Positions 37,629 through 45,241 of a stretch of DNA of 64,000 bases are shown here, one piece after another. The translations under genes were made by a program, and so were the position numbers. The notes beneath the pieces are model-generated. The model was given only the letters and a program-made list of their open reading frames with translations, was not told the DNA's origin and did no database searches. Source of the DNA: Mesoflavibacter zeaxanthinifaciens DSM 18436 (lineage in GTDB: Bacteria > Bacteroidota > Bacteroidia > Flavobacteriales > Flavobacteriaceae); the NCBI RefSeq assembly GCF_000422365.1, contig NZ_AULQ01000008.1, forward strand, positions 124,001-188,000, in the 5' to 3' direction. How positions within the stretch are numbered: the stretch's first letter is position 1; every line of letters starts with the position of its first letter.

Positions 37629-37787
37629 ATGAGTTTAAACAAAAAATCTCTAACATCCCTATTTACAAGGCTTCCCAGCGTACCGTATAAAAAACCGTAT
37701 GCAAAAACGTATGCACTTTTTGTTGCCGGTTTGGCACCTCTGTTATACAATAAATTTATACACAAATCTACACTTTTTTTTGGTTAA
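37629..37787 (+). CDS. Short frame of 52 residues containing a 12-bp direct repeat (doubtful gene)
   Basis: ATG at 37629, stop TAA at 37785-37787 inside the first TTGGTTA repeat. The predicted peptide has a basic start and a PYKK-PYAK-TYAL four-residue periodicity caused by three 12-bp repeats (37683-37718). No homology recognised. It may be a remnant or chance. Confidence 0.25.
   Translation: MSLNKKSLTSLFTRLPSVPYKKPYAKTYALFVAGLAPLLYNKFIHKSTLFFG
37683..37718. repeat. Three 12-bp direct repeats
   Basis: CCGTATAAAAAA, CCGTATGCAAAA and ACGTATGCACTT follow each other without gaps; the CGTAT core recurs exactly every 12 bp at 37684, 37696 and 37708. They could be protein-binding iterons or repeats in a small coding frame. 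Confidence 0.65.
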
Positions 37788-37806
37788 CCTTGGTTAGGTT
37801 TGGTTA
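37780..37806. repeat. TTGGTTA repeat cluster A (three copies, 10-bp period)
   Basis: TTGGTTA begins at 37780, 37790 and 37800, exactly one helical turn apart, in the same orientation. A second cluster lies at 37881. Confidence 0.75.
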
Positions 37807-38125
37807 AAATTTTAGAGAATATCACAAAAACACAAGCAACTAAATGTCAAGCATTTACGAATTAAACCAAAATTGCATTTTTGGTTAAGTTTTGGTTAAC
37901 CTTGGTTACGTTTAGTTAACCACAAAAATGTTTTTTTTTAGATCTTTTTTGTTATGATTTTAAGTGCTTTTGAAACAAAAAAAATCTGGATTTTATTTTT
38001 ATGAAAATTAGGTATGAAAAACTCAAGCTATTATTTTTATATTTAGCTTTGTTTTTGCAAAAATTTTAATCAATTATTTTAAACAGAAAAACAAACATCA
38101 GTTTGGACTAAAAACAACAAACCAG
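37788..38125. other. Non-coding, repeat-bearing interval
   Basis: No credible frame. It contains the last part of TTGGTTA cluster A and cluster B (37881-37918), then AT-rich DNA leading to the next lipoprotein gene. No tRNA or integrase was seen. Confidence 0.55.
37881..37918. repeat. TTGGTTA repeat cluster B (four copies, 10-11-bp period)
   Basis: TTGGTTA starts at 37881, 37892 and 37902, and the variant TTAGTTA at 37912. The two clusters share TTGGTTAACCTTGGTTA. Same-face spacing suggests cooperative protein binding. Confidence 0.75.
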
Positions 38126-38818
38126 ATGAAAAAATTACTGATTTTATTTTTTTTGGTTGCAGCTAGTTCTTGTAGTGTTAACAAAACCATTGTAACTCCT
38201 AAGCATTCAATTAACTTCTCTCCAAAATTAAATATCATAAACAATAGGAATATTGGTGTTGCTATTGCATATAAAGAAGACGCTTATGAGCAGAATGCTA
38301 TACAAATGACAAAAAAAATAAAACACCAATTAAACGAACAAACTAAAATAATTGATATTGGTGAAGTGTTTATTAATAACTACAATTTAGAGAAATACTT
38401 ATTATTTAATAATCCAAATGATTTATCTATTGGTATTGCAATAAACAAAGACGATAAAACTGCTTACTTATATACTAACACAACTTATGGTGATGGGATT
38501 TACTCAAATGACTTTAACTTTATTTATGGTGAATTAAAATTTATAGCTCCAAAAGAAAAAATAGAATATATTGAAACGAAATCACCTGTAAAAGATAAAA
38601 AATACTTCAAACAAGAATTTATTTATAACGGTCGTATTGGGAATAGTTTAAAATTTATATATAGAGAATATCTAAATGATTATGCCAGACCAGCATTTTC
38701 TCAAGATTTACAATATGACTTATCAGAAAGTAATATAATTGGTTTTAAAGATCTTAGAATTGAAATTTTTGAGGTCACAAATACACAAATCAAGTATAAG
38801 GTATTAAGTTCTTTTTAG
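38126..38818 (+). CDS. Predicted lipoprotein, unknown
   Basis: 230 residues; lipobox ASSCSVN after a short hydrophobic signal. The rest is mixed alpha/beta, with no recognised family. It is monocistronic, with a terminator at 38921 and repeat-bearing DNA upstream. Confidence 0.65.
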   Translation: MKKLLILFFLVAASSCSVNKTIVTPKHSINFSPKLNIINNRNIGVAIAYKEDAYEQNAIQMTKKIKHQLNEQTKIIDIGEVFINNYNLEKYLLFNNPNDLSIGIAINKDDKTAYLYTNTTYGDGIYSNDFNFIYGELKFIAPKEKIEYIETKSPVKDKKYFKQEFIYNGRIGNSLKFIYREYLNDYARPAFSQDLQYDLSESNIIGFKDLRIEIFEVTNTQIKYKVLSSF

Positions 38819-39209
38819 TTTTAACTTATACAATATCGTTATTTTAAATAAAATCTAAAGGAAAAAGCAAAACTTTAAAACTTATTAAAGAGTAATATTT
38901 TAATGCTTAATGTACAAAAAAGCGGATTGATGATCCGTTTTTTTGTTTTAGTGTTTTGGCATCAAAATTCATATTGTATCTAGTTATATTGATTACTTGG
39001 TTTAATTTGTAGCATTTATCTTATAATTAAAAGTTGTTTTTTCTATATTTACCTCAGCTATTAACAATAACCCAATTACGGATTACCGTAAAATAAAAAC
39101 TATTGCTTGTATTATTTTTGGGAATATATAATTTCTGATTATTACTATTAGATGTTTGTGATTATATGAATGATAATACGAGTTATACACAATTTGAAAA
39201 ACATATAGA
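38819..39209. other. Non-coding interval with terminator and cassette-like boundary
   Basis: Contains the terminator at 38921-38944, a palindrome TTACGG-ATTA-CCGTAA at 39076-39091, and the sequence GTTATAC at 39182-39188, inverted relative to GTATAAC at 39919-39925 on the other side of the next two genes. No frame of interest. Confidence 0.5.
38921..38944 (+). terminator. Rho-independent terminator
   Basis: AGCGGAT / ATCCGTT with loop TGATG, followed by seven T. It ends the lipoprotein gene at 38126. Confidence 0.85.
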
Positions 39210-39611
39210 ATGCTAAAAAATCTTTTGACGTTATCAGTAATTTTATTTTTCACTTTAAATTCATCCGCGCAAGTTCTAAAATTTAGGACAACTGAAATTG
39301 CTATAAAACTTTTACAAGAAAATGGAGAATGGGCGGAATGGAGTGAGTGGGAAGATTCGAATTCATTAGTATCCTTCAATACAGAATTAGAAAGAATAAC
39401 TATCTATGGAGAACCCAACAGAACTTTTGATATAATTTCGAGTGAAGAAAAAGTTGATGAAGATGGTGACACAGTTTTTATAATGAATTGTCTAGGAGCA
39501 AATGAGAATGAATGTGTTTTTAAAATCGTTAAATTAAAAAATGGCAACGTTCAATTTTATATTTATTATAGCGAGGCAATAATTGTTTACAACGTAATTG
39601 TACTAGAATAA
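39210..39611 (+). CDS. Secreted small protein, unknown
   Basis: 133 residues with a signal peptide (SVILFFTLNSSAQ). The mature part is acidic and beta-rich (SFNTELERITIYGEPNRTFDI, KLKNGNVQFYIYYSEAI). It looks like a C-terminally complete secreted protein of Flavobacteriaceae accessory regions; family not recognised. The next gene starts 11 bp later. Confidence 0.6.
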   Translation: MLKNLLTLSVILFFTLNSSAQVLKFRTTEIAIKLLQENGEWAEWSEWEDSNSLVSFNTELERITIYGEPNRTFDIISSEEKVDEDGDTVFIMNCLGANENECVFKIVKLKNGNVQFYIYYSEAIIVYNVIVLE

Positions 39612-39622
39612 AAATTTAAATT

Positions 39623-39910
39623 ATGACAACAACAGAATCAGGTAAAATCATTTTTATAGTAATAGCAATCGGAATTTGGGCAATTGTTCTTCAAAATGCT
39701 GGAATAATTTCTACCAAACAGAATGTATATGTAAAAGGTGGATATATTGATGCTGATGTTTCTGGTTCAGTAGATATTGATAACGCGATTGAAATCGACG
39801 GAACTATTGATGTAAATATTGACGAAATAAACGGTTATGACAATGCATTTTATCAAGACAGAGATGGTGCATTTATGGTTTTGCCGACTACAAACCGATT
39901 AAAACTATAG
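39623..39910 (+). CDS. Small single-helix membrane protein, unknown
   Basis: 95 residues: an N-terminal membrane helix (GKIIFIVIAIGIWAIVLQNAG) and a polar tail with repeating valine-isoleucine-aspartate segments (YIDADVSGSVDIDNAIEIDG), suggesting a small beta structure. No function known. Its stop codon abuts the inverted element at 39910. Confidence 0.6.
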   Translation: MTTTESGKIIFIVIAIGIWAIVLQNAGIISTKQNVYVKGGYIDADVSGSVDIDNAIEIDGTIDVNIDEINGYDNAFYQDRDGAFMVLPTTNRLKL

Positions 39911-40047
39911 GAAACAATGTATAACCGCAATTACGGCGATTTCGACTACTTCCGAATCCACTCGGCATTGCTAGGGTTAGTGCTTAACCGAAAAATATTA
40001 ACTTTAAACTCGTAACTGACGGTTATATGAGACCGTTACCCATAAGC
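39910..40047. repeat. Inverted, attC-like intergenic element between two gene units
   Basis: TATAACCG at 39920-39927 is inverted at 40020-40027 (CGGTTATA). Outer GGAAAC (39910-39915) and GTTACC (40035-40040) are nearly inverted. The right end, GTTACCCATAAGC (40035-40047), recurs inverted as GCCTATGGGTAAC at 40831-40843 across the next gene. The nested inverted arms around a variable centre resemble integron attC sites, but the cores do not fit the GTTRRRY consensus. Confidence 0.5.
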
Positions 40048-40093
40048 TTAGAGAAACATTGTGCTAAAAATTAAATTTAATCAAAAACAAAAA

Positions 40094-40819
40094 ATGAAAA
40101 AACTATTATTACTTTCGATTGCCATTATTACATTAAATAGCTGTTCATCAGATGATAGCGAAAATAATCCAAATTTATCTTTTAATATCACAAGCACTAA
40201 TCTATTAGCTTCATCTGAAATAAATGCAACCAACACTTCCACAAATTATAATGGAAACTATATCTGGGAAGTCAGCTCAGCTTTTGGAACTGAAACTTTT
40301 TCGACGGAAAATTTGACATTTAATGCTAATAGAGTAGCTGATTATACTATAAAACTAAAGACAAGCTCTAATGAATTTGAAACAGAACAATCCATAACAA
40401 CAACTCAACCAACAAGATTAGAATTCAAAAAACTAACTTTAAAGGATATTCCGCAAAATTATTCTGCGCTATATTTCCAAATTAATAGAATTTCAACAAG
40501 TGGTTCAACAACAATTTATACTTCTGCAACAATGCAAAATATTAGTGCGTTAGCACCTTCAGTTGTTGATTGGAATATTGATATAGTAAACGGAATTTAC
40601 AACCTGACAGATGGAAGTGATGTAAATGATTTAAATGCATACCAAATTGAATTCTTTGATAGCAACAATAATTTAGTTACAAAACTAAACTCTTTTGATA
40701 ATTTATACACTACTAATAGTGAATATCTTGCTGGTGAAATAGAATTAACAACAAATTCCAATAATTGTAATAACTGCGATTATTTTGAAATACTAGCTGA
40801 TTTCGGATTCAGAAACTAA
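40094..40819 (+). CDS. Predicted lipoprotein, unknown
   Basis: 241 residues from ATG 40094; a GTG at 40061 in frame would add a basic leader before the signal peptide and is unlikely. The lipobox is TLNSCSSDD. The remainder is Thr/Ser/Asn-rich and predicted beta, consistent with a surface lipoprotein. The gene is enclosed by the inverted pair GTTACCCATAAGC / GCCTATGGGTAAC. Confidence 0.65.
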   Translation: MKKLLLLSIAIITLNSCSSDDSENNPNLSFNITSTNLLASSEINATNTSTNYNGNYIWEVSSAFGTETFSTENLTFNANRVADYTIKLKTSSNEFETEQSITTTQPTRLEFKKLTLKDIPQNYSALYFQINRISTSGSTTIYTSATMQNISALAPSVVDWNIDIVNGIYNLTDGSDVNDLNAYQIEFFDSNNNLVTKLNSFDNLYTTNSEYLAGEIELTTNSNNCNNCDYFEILADFGFRN

Positions 40820-40830
40820 TCACTAATAAA

Positions 40831-40843
40831 GCCTATGGGTAAC
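40831..40843. repeat. Inverted core site closing the cassette-like unit
   Basis: GCCTATGGGTAAC is the reverse complement of 40035-40047 with one mismatch in 13. It is followed by AATGTATAA, the same bases that follow the left core of the element at 39910. Confidence 0.6.
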
Positions 40844-40858
40844 AATGTATAAATTCAA

Positions 40859-40899
40859 TTGCAATGAATTTCCTGCGGAAATTCATTGCAACTTTTTTA
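40859..40899 (+). terminator. Strong rho-independent terminator
   Basis: TTGCAATGAATTTCC and GGAAATTCATTGCAA form a perfect 15-bp stem with loop TGC, followed by a CTTTTTT run. Confidence 0.9.
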
Positions 40900-40988
40900 C
40901 CTTTCAGTGTAATACGGAAAATTGTCCCCGATTTTTATCAACTTAAATTTATATAGAATCGCTAATACATCTAAAGACCAAATGAATA

Positions 40989-41111
40989 ATGGAAACAAGA
41001 ATAATCAAAGTCAAAAAGAATAGGATCTATCTAACAAACAATGATTATATTACGTTGAATCAAACCAGAATGAATGTTAAGGAAACAAAAATCAGAGTTC
41101 CTGTTGAATAA
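40989..41111 (+). CDS. Possible 40-residue protein, unknown
   Basis: ATG 40989 to TAA 41109-41111. The peptide is basic and shows KVKKNRIYLTNNDYITLNQT with alternating polarity. It fills most of the gap before the next lipoprotein gene, but no homology or ribosome site supports it. Confidence 0.3.
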   Translation: METRIIKVKKNRIYLTNNDYITLNQTRMNVKETKIRVPVE

Positions 41112-41152
41112 AATTCCAATTACACATACAATAAAATAACAAATAAAAGTTT

Positions 41153-41728
41153 ATGAAAAGAATATTACTCTCAGCTCTAATAATAAGCCTTACGACGAGC
41201 AGTTGTAAAGCCCAAGAAAAAACATTTGATTTTAAAATTGAAATTGAAAAATGGACAAAAGAACTTATCTCTAATGGAGAAGTTGGAAACCCTTGTAGAG
41301 AAGATGATGACTGGGAAAAATGGCAAAAGGAAAACCCAAAAACATATTTTGGTTTACAAGAAATAGAATCTAGTGAGTCTGATTTTAATTCTGACGGTAT
41401 CAAAGATGGACTTTTTTATTTTCCAGCAGAAAATTGTGTTGGTGGTAATGGTACCGATTCTGATTTTGGAATGCTAGTTTATTCTAAAAATGGTCAGTTC
41501 TTAACGAATAAAAACATAACTCAAACTATTGAAGAAGGAATAAAAGCTGAATTAGCAAAAATCAAAATTAATAATGTTTATAAAATACATATTAAATATA
41601 AGGGACTTGGAAAAACTATAATTGGTGAATATTATGCATGGTCTGAAGAAGACGCAAATTGTTGCCCTAGCAAAAATGGTGTTTTTGAATATAGTCCTAT
41701 AGAACTAGCCACTGAAATTAAAAATTAA
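41153..41728 (+). CDS. Predicted lipoprotein, unknown
   Basis: 191 residues; lipobox TTSSCKAQ. Mature part acidic, with SDFNSDGIKDGLFYFPAENC, an EF-hand-like DxNxDGxxD turn of the kind found in VCBS/FG-GAP repeats and calcium-binding loops. Several Cys (CREDDDWEKW, CVGGNG, NCCPSKNG) could form disulfides. Function unknown. Confidence 0.65.
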   Translation: MKRILLSALIISLTTSSCKAQEKTFDFKIEIEKWTKELISNGEVGNPCREDDDWEKWQKENPKTYFGLQEIESSESDFNSDGIKDGLFYFPAENCVGGNGTDSDFGMLVYSKNGQFLTNKNITQTIEEGIKAELAKIKINNVYKIHIKYKGLGKTIIGEYYAWSEEDANCCPSKNGVFEYSPIELATEIKN

Positions 41729-41780
41729 AGAAACCTTTATATTTAAAATCTTCAGAAGAAAATTAAATTCAAACACTTAT

Positions 41781-41814
41781 TTTAGCGTAAATTATACGTT
41801 TAATTTACGCTAAA
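41781..41814. promoter_or_regulatory. Inverted repeat just upstream of the zinc-finger protein gene
   Basis: TTTAGCGTAAATT (41781-41793) and AATTTACGCTAAA (41802-41814) are a perfect 13-bp inverted repeat with an 8-nt spacer, ending 5 bp before the ATG. There is no T-run, so an operator or mRNA hairpin over the ribosome site is more likely than a terminator. Confidence 0.55.
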
Positions 41815-41819
41815 TATCT

Positions 41820-42227
41820 ATGTTAGAACCAAAACACTATATATGTAATTATTGTCAACGGGACTTTGTGCCTAAACGACGTCGTGTACAAAAATACTGT
41901 AGTAACTCTTGCAGGTCTTCTGCATATCAATTAAGAAAAGGCAAGAAAAATAATTTACCTGTAGCAAATAACACAAAATCTGTTACAGAACAAAATGATA
42001 AAATGACGTTAGCTGGTGTTGGTAATGCTGCTGTTGGATCAATGGTTGCTGGAGGACTTGTAAAACTTTTTACAAACGAAAAAAACAAACCAGCAACTAA
42101 AGGAGATATAGATTTACTTATACAAAAATTAGGAGGTCGTTATCATCTAGTAAAAAACTTACAACATAATGAGCAAGGCGCTCTACCCTATTATGATATA
42201 ATAAAAGGTATAATTGTTTATTTGTAA
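41820..42227 (+). CDS. Small zinc-ribbon protein, unknown
   Basis: 135 residues. The N-terminus has CNYCQRDFVPKRRR and YCSNSCR, giving a CxxC-x(n)-CxxxC zinc site like that of FCS/MYM-type fingers. A Gly/Ala-rich hydrophobic segment at ~62-80 (AGVGNAAVGSMVAGGLVKLF) and a short C-terminal domain follow. Probably nucleic-acid or protein binding; no family firmly recognised. Its 3' end lies just before the Crp/Fnr gene. Confidence 0.6.
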   Translation: MLEPKHYICNYCQRDFVPKRRRVQKYCSNSCRSSAYQLRKGKKNNLPVANNTKSVTEQNDKMTLAGVGNAAVGSMVAGGLVKLFTNEKNKPATKGDIDLLIQKLGGRYHLVKNLQHNEQGALPYYDIIKGIIVYL

Positions 42228-42240
42228 TTTTAAAATCATA

Positions 42241-42813
42241 TTGAAATCTAATTACTCCATAAAAGATCATTTTAATAAATACATTGATTTTACCGAAATA
42301 GAAATTGATGATATTTTATCTCATTTTACTTTAGCCGAATTCGATAAAAAAGAGATTTTATTAAGAGAAGGTAATGTTTGTAATCACAAGTTTTTTATAA
42401 TTGAAGGCTTAGTTCGTTCTTATCACTTAGATCATAAGGGCAACGAAAAAATTAATCAATTTGCTATTGAAAATTGGTGGATTACTAATGTTGAAAGTTT
42501 TGTAAATGAGACGCCATCTCTAACTTCTATAGAAACTATCGAACCAACTAAAGCTCTTAAAATTGATAAAAACACTTTGGAAGATCTATACATTAAACAT
42601 CCAAAGCTAGAGCGTTATTTTAGGATTATCACAGAACATATGCTAGTTGCTATACAACGTAGATACGAAGTCTTTCTACAGCTAAAAAGCAAAGATCGCT
42701 ATCTCAACTTTATTAAAAGCCTACCAGAGTTTTCACAACGTGTTCCTCAATATATGATTGCATCTTATCTAGAAATTACACCTGAATACCTTAGCGAACT
42801 TAGAAAAGCATAA
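42241..42813 (+). CDS. Crp/Fnr family transcriptional regulator
   Basis: 190 residues from the TTG at 42241. The in-frame TTG at 42214 would overlap the previous gene. A cNMP-binding-like domain (KKEILLREGNVCNHKFFIIEGLVRSY) is followed by the dimer helix and a short winged helix, PQYMIASYLEITPEYLSELRK. No Fe-S Cys cluster, so it is not an oxygen-sensing Fnr; it resembles the ligand-uncharacterised Bacteroidota group. The perfect palindrome just downstream at 42822 is its likely operator. Confidence 0.85.
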   Translation: MKSNYSIKDHFNKYIDFTEIEIDDILSHFTLAEFDKKEILLREGNVCNHKFFIIEGLVRSYHLDHKGNEKINQFAIENWWITNVESFVNETPSLTSIETIEPTKALKIDKNTLEDLYIKHPKLERYFRIITEHMLVAIQRRYEVFLQLKSKDRYLNFIKSLPEFSQRVPQYMIASYLEITPEYLSELRKA

Positions 42814-42821
42814 ATTAATTT

Positions 42822-42837
42822 CTTAAGATATCTTAAG
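42822..42837. promoter_or_regulatory. Perfect 16-bp palindrome, probable Crp/Fnr operator
   Basis: CTTAAGATATCTTAAG. Its centre lies 33 bp upstream of the centre of the -7-like box at 42859, near -40 relative to a predicted start, the class II activator position. It lies between the Crp/Fnr gene and the AhpD-family gene. Confidence 0.7.
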
Positions 42838-42858
42838 TAGATTGATATAGCTTCAAAA

Positions 42859-42866
42859 TAACTTTA
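42859..42866 (+). promoter_or_regulatory. Candidate -7 box of the AhpD-family gene
   Basis: TAACTTTA, close to TAnnTTTG, 24 bp before the ATG and correctly placed relative to the palindrome at 42822. Confidence 0.5.
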
Positions 42867-42890
42867 CACCATAATAAAATTTAAATATTT

Positions 42891-43343
42891 ATGGAACGAA
42901 TAAGTTATACAGATGTACCTCAAGACATCTTCAAAAATCTGATGGCAATTGAAAATTATTTAGATAATTCAACACTAGATTTACATTTATTAGAACTGGT
43001 GAGGTTGAGAGTCGCTCAAAAAAATGGTTGCGCGTATTGTGTAGATATGCATCACAAAATTCTTAAAAAACACAATGAAACCGATTTAAGACTTTCGTCA
43101 CTTTGCGTATGGGAAGAAACCAATTACTTTAGTGAAAAAGAATGTGCTGTTTTAAAGTTTACTGATGTACTCACCAGATTAGAAAGACAACCTATATCTG
43201 ATAATGTTTTTAATCCTTTACTAGAACATTTTAATAAAGCTGAAATTGCTAAACTTACATTAGCTATATCACAAATTAATACTTGGACAAGACTTATGAA
43301 AACGTTTGGTTTTACTCCTGGTAAATTTAAATTACAAGACTAA
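42891..43343 (+). CDS. Carboxymuconolactone decarboxylase/AhpD family protein
   Basis: 150 residues. The CMD fold with the redox motif GCAYCVDMHH (CxxC plus His two residues on) is of the AhpD/alkylhydroperoxidase type. It is probably a thiol-dependent peroxidase and not a decarboxylase. The adjacent Crp/Fnr regulator and its palindrome suggest induction under a specific stress. Confidence 0.88.
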   Translation: MERISYTDVPQDIFKNLMAIENYLDNSTLDLHLLELVRLRVAQKNGCAYCVDMHHKILKKHNETDLRLSSLCVWEETNYFSEKECAVLKFTDVLTRLERQPISDNVFNPLLEHFNKAEIAKLTLAISQINTWTRLMKTFGFTPGKFKLQD

Positions 43344-43354
43344 AAAAGCATCAT

Positions 43355-43395
43355 AATAAAGCCGATTTATTAAATAGTAATAAACCGGCTTTATT
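43355..43395. terminator. Bidirectional terminator
   Basis: AATAAAGCCGATTTATTA pairs with TAATAAACCGGCTTTATT, one mismatch, loop AATAG. It serves the AhpD gene and the convergent permease gene; flanking T/A runs are short. Confidence 0.8.
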
Positions 43396-43408
43396 TGAAA
43401 ATTTAAGT

Positions 43409-44608
43409 CTACTTAAAATTATCTTTAGGCAGCAAAATTCGTTTTATCTTATTTCTAACAACTATATTATATATTATAGATAATACTATTAAAAAAACGA
43501 AACCTAATAATACTATGTAACTCGGTAGCTTAGGTAAATCAAATAAGTTATCTAATTTTTCGGAATAAAATACTCTACAACGTAAACTAAAAAAAATAGC
43601 CAACACTATTGAGATAAATGTCGAAATAGTAATAATCAGTTGGTAAAACTTAGAAACAGACTTATAACTATATCCTATTGCGCCCAAATTTAAAATCATT
43701 GTCTTATTTTTTTGAACTATTAAATTAAAGCTAAGGATTATAAATCCAATTGAAAGTAACACAATAATTATAGCTACAACTATAACGAAGAAAAGTGCTG
43801 AATTAAAGAAAAATGAAAGTTTACTAAACTCTAATTTGTCTTTATTTATTGAGTAATTATTTTGATTAAAATACTCTAAAATCCTTTGATCTGTTGGATT
43901 TACAAAAGTCACCAGTAATCTACTTATTCTTGAAACGTTTGATCTTCCAAATTTTAAATTTGCGTATTTTAAAAAACTATCTGGAACTAAAATTGAATTT
44001 ATTTTATTAGAAAACCCTACGATTCTACTTTTAAAAACTTCTCTTTGAAATGCTCCAGAAACTTCTAAATTAAAGGTAATTTGAGATATTGTATTTTTTG
44101 ATAAAACAGGTAAACCTTGACTTTCTGCAAAACCAAAATTATAAAGCTTTAAATAGTCTTCAGGTATTATTATTGGAATTACTTCATCACTTTCGTTCCA
44201 TATCCAATCTTCTGATTTTACATCAATATAATTATCTGGAATACTTTCAAAAAATAAATCGGTTTGAAATAATGGGACATTTTCTGATTGATTTGAGAAC
44301 GCTTTTATCTTAAAATCTGCATTATTAAATGTTGATACGTCTTTTACAAACGGTTGAGCTTGCAATTCGCTAATTTCTTCATCGGAAAAATATAATCTTT
44401 CTTTATCAACACTTTTAAACAAAGAAACCTCTTTGCTAATAACTGCGGTTTTATCATTAAAAACATCCGTTTGATTAGTCATCAAAGGTTCTAAATCAAA
44501 ATACAGTTGGATTGATGTTAATACTATAAAAACTCCAACGCAAAGTGTAATTATATAACCCAGTAACTGAGTTTTTACTATGGTTTTCTTTTGAAGTTTA
44601 ACAAGCAT
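43409..44608 (-). CDS. FtsX-like ABC transporter permease
   Basis: 399 residues: a membrane helix at ~18-38, a large extracytoplasmic domain at ~40-260, then three helices near 265-295, 325-345 and 360-385. This is the MacB/FtsX-type layout. The gene starts 1 bp after the ATPase gene, so they form a complex. Its substrate is unknown; such transporters act mechanically on envelope proteins or lipoproteins. Confidence 0.82.
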   Translation of the reverse strand: MLVKLQKKTIVKTQLLGYIITLCVGVFIVLTSIQLYFDLEPLMTNQTDVFNDKTAVISKEVSLFKSVDKERLYFSDEEISELQAQPFVKDVSTFNNADFKIKAFSNQSENVPLFQTDLFFESIPDNYIDVKSEDWIWNESDEVIPIIIPEDYLKLYNFGFAESQGLPVLSKNTISQITFNLEVSGAFQREVFKSRIVGFSNKINSILVPDSFLKYANLKFGRSNVSRISRLLVTFVNPTDQRILEYFNQNNYSINKDKLEFSKLSFFFNSALFFVIVVAIIIVLLSIGFIILSFNLIVQKNKTMILNLGAIGYSYKSVSKFYQLIITISTFISIVLAIFFSLRCRVFYSEKLDNLFDLPKLPSYIVLLGFVFLIVLSIIYNIVVRNKIKRILLPKDNFK

Positions 44609-44609
44609 A

Positions 44610-45239
44610 TTATAAGTGTATTATTTTATCAAATTTAACCATGGTAAGATCTTCTAAAGCAGTTATAATCATTCCTGCTTTTCTTTGGTGTAACTCATCT
44701 AATAATAATTCAGTGATTATTTTAATATTTGTGTTATCCAAATGACTAAAAGGTTCATCTAATAACATATATTCAAACGGTTGGCATAACGCTCTTATAA
44801 TTGCTACACGTTGCTGCTGACCAAGAGATAGAGTTTCAACTAAACTATGAGTTTTATGAGATAATTGTAGTTTTTGAATTAACCCTAATATTTGCTCGTC
44901 TGTTTTATAGTTTGTTATTGTGTTTTTTAACTGAATATTTTCTAAAACAGTCAGGCTTGGAAACAGTTTTAGGTCCTGAAACACATAACTAATTTTGTTC
45001 TGTCTAATGTTAGTAATTGAATTATCACTAAAAGGATAAGTAATTTCTCCTGTATAATTAATATTGCTTTTATAAATAAAGTTTAACAAAGAAGATTTAC
45101 CATGACCTGAGTTAGCCTTAATTAAATAGTTTTTACCTTGTTCAAAAACAATATTTTCTTTTAAATAAATGTCAGAAGTAGAAATTTCTGCTTCTGACAT
45201 GTATTTTGGTTTTATATTATTTAATTTTATTTGCGCCAT
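44610..45239 (-). CDS. ABC transporter ATP-binding protein
   Basis: 209 residues. Walker A is KANSGHGKSSLLNF, the signature motif is LSLGQQQRVAI and Walker B is YMLLDEPFSHLD. Short nucleotide-binding domain of the LolD/FtsE type. Partner of the permease gene at 43409; the DUF4836 lipoprotein gene ends 2 bp upstream. Confidence 0.92.
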   Translation of the reverse strand: MAQIKLNNIKPKYMSEAEISTSDIYLKENIVFEQGKNYLIKANSGHGKSSLLNFIYKSNINYTGEITYPFSDNSITNIRQNKISYVFQDLKLFPSLTVLENIQLKNTITNYKTDEQILGLIQKLQLSHKTHSLVETLSLGQQQRVAIIRALCQPFEYMLLDEPFSHLDNTNIKIITELLLDELHQRKAGMIITALEDLTMVKFDKIIHL

Positions 45240-45241
45240 TT

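Noticed and set aside
37683-37918. Possible CRISPR array
   Set aside because: Repeats are 7-12 bp at 10-12 bp period, with no spacer of 25-40 bp and no cas gene in the window.
37474-38125. Possible insertion sequence or prophage remnant
   Set aside because: No transposase or integrase frame, no target duplication, no tRNA; only small repeats.
39910-40047. True integron attC site
   Set aside because: Geometry fits but the cores do not match GTTRRRY/RYYYAAC and no intI is in the window; kept as cassette-like only.
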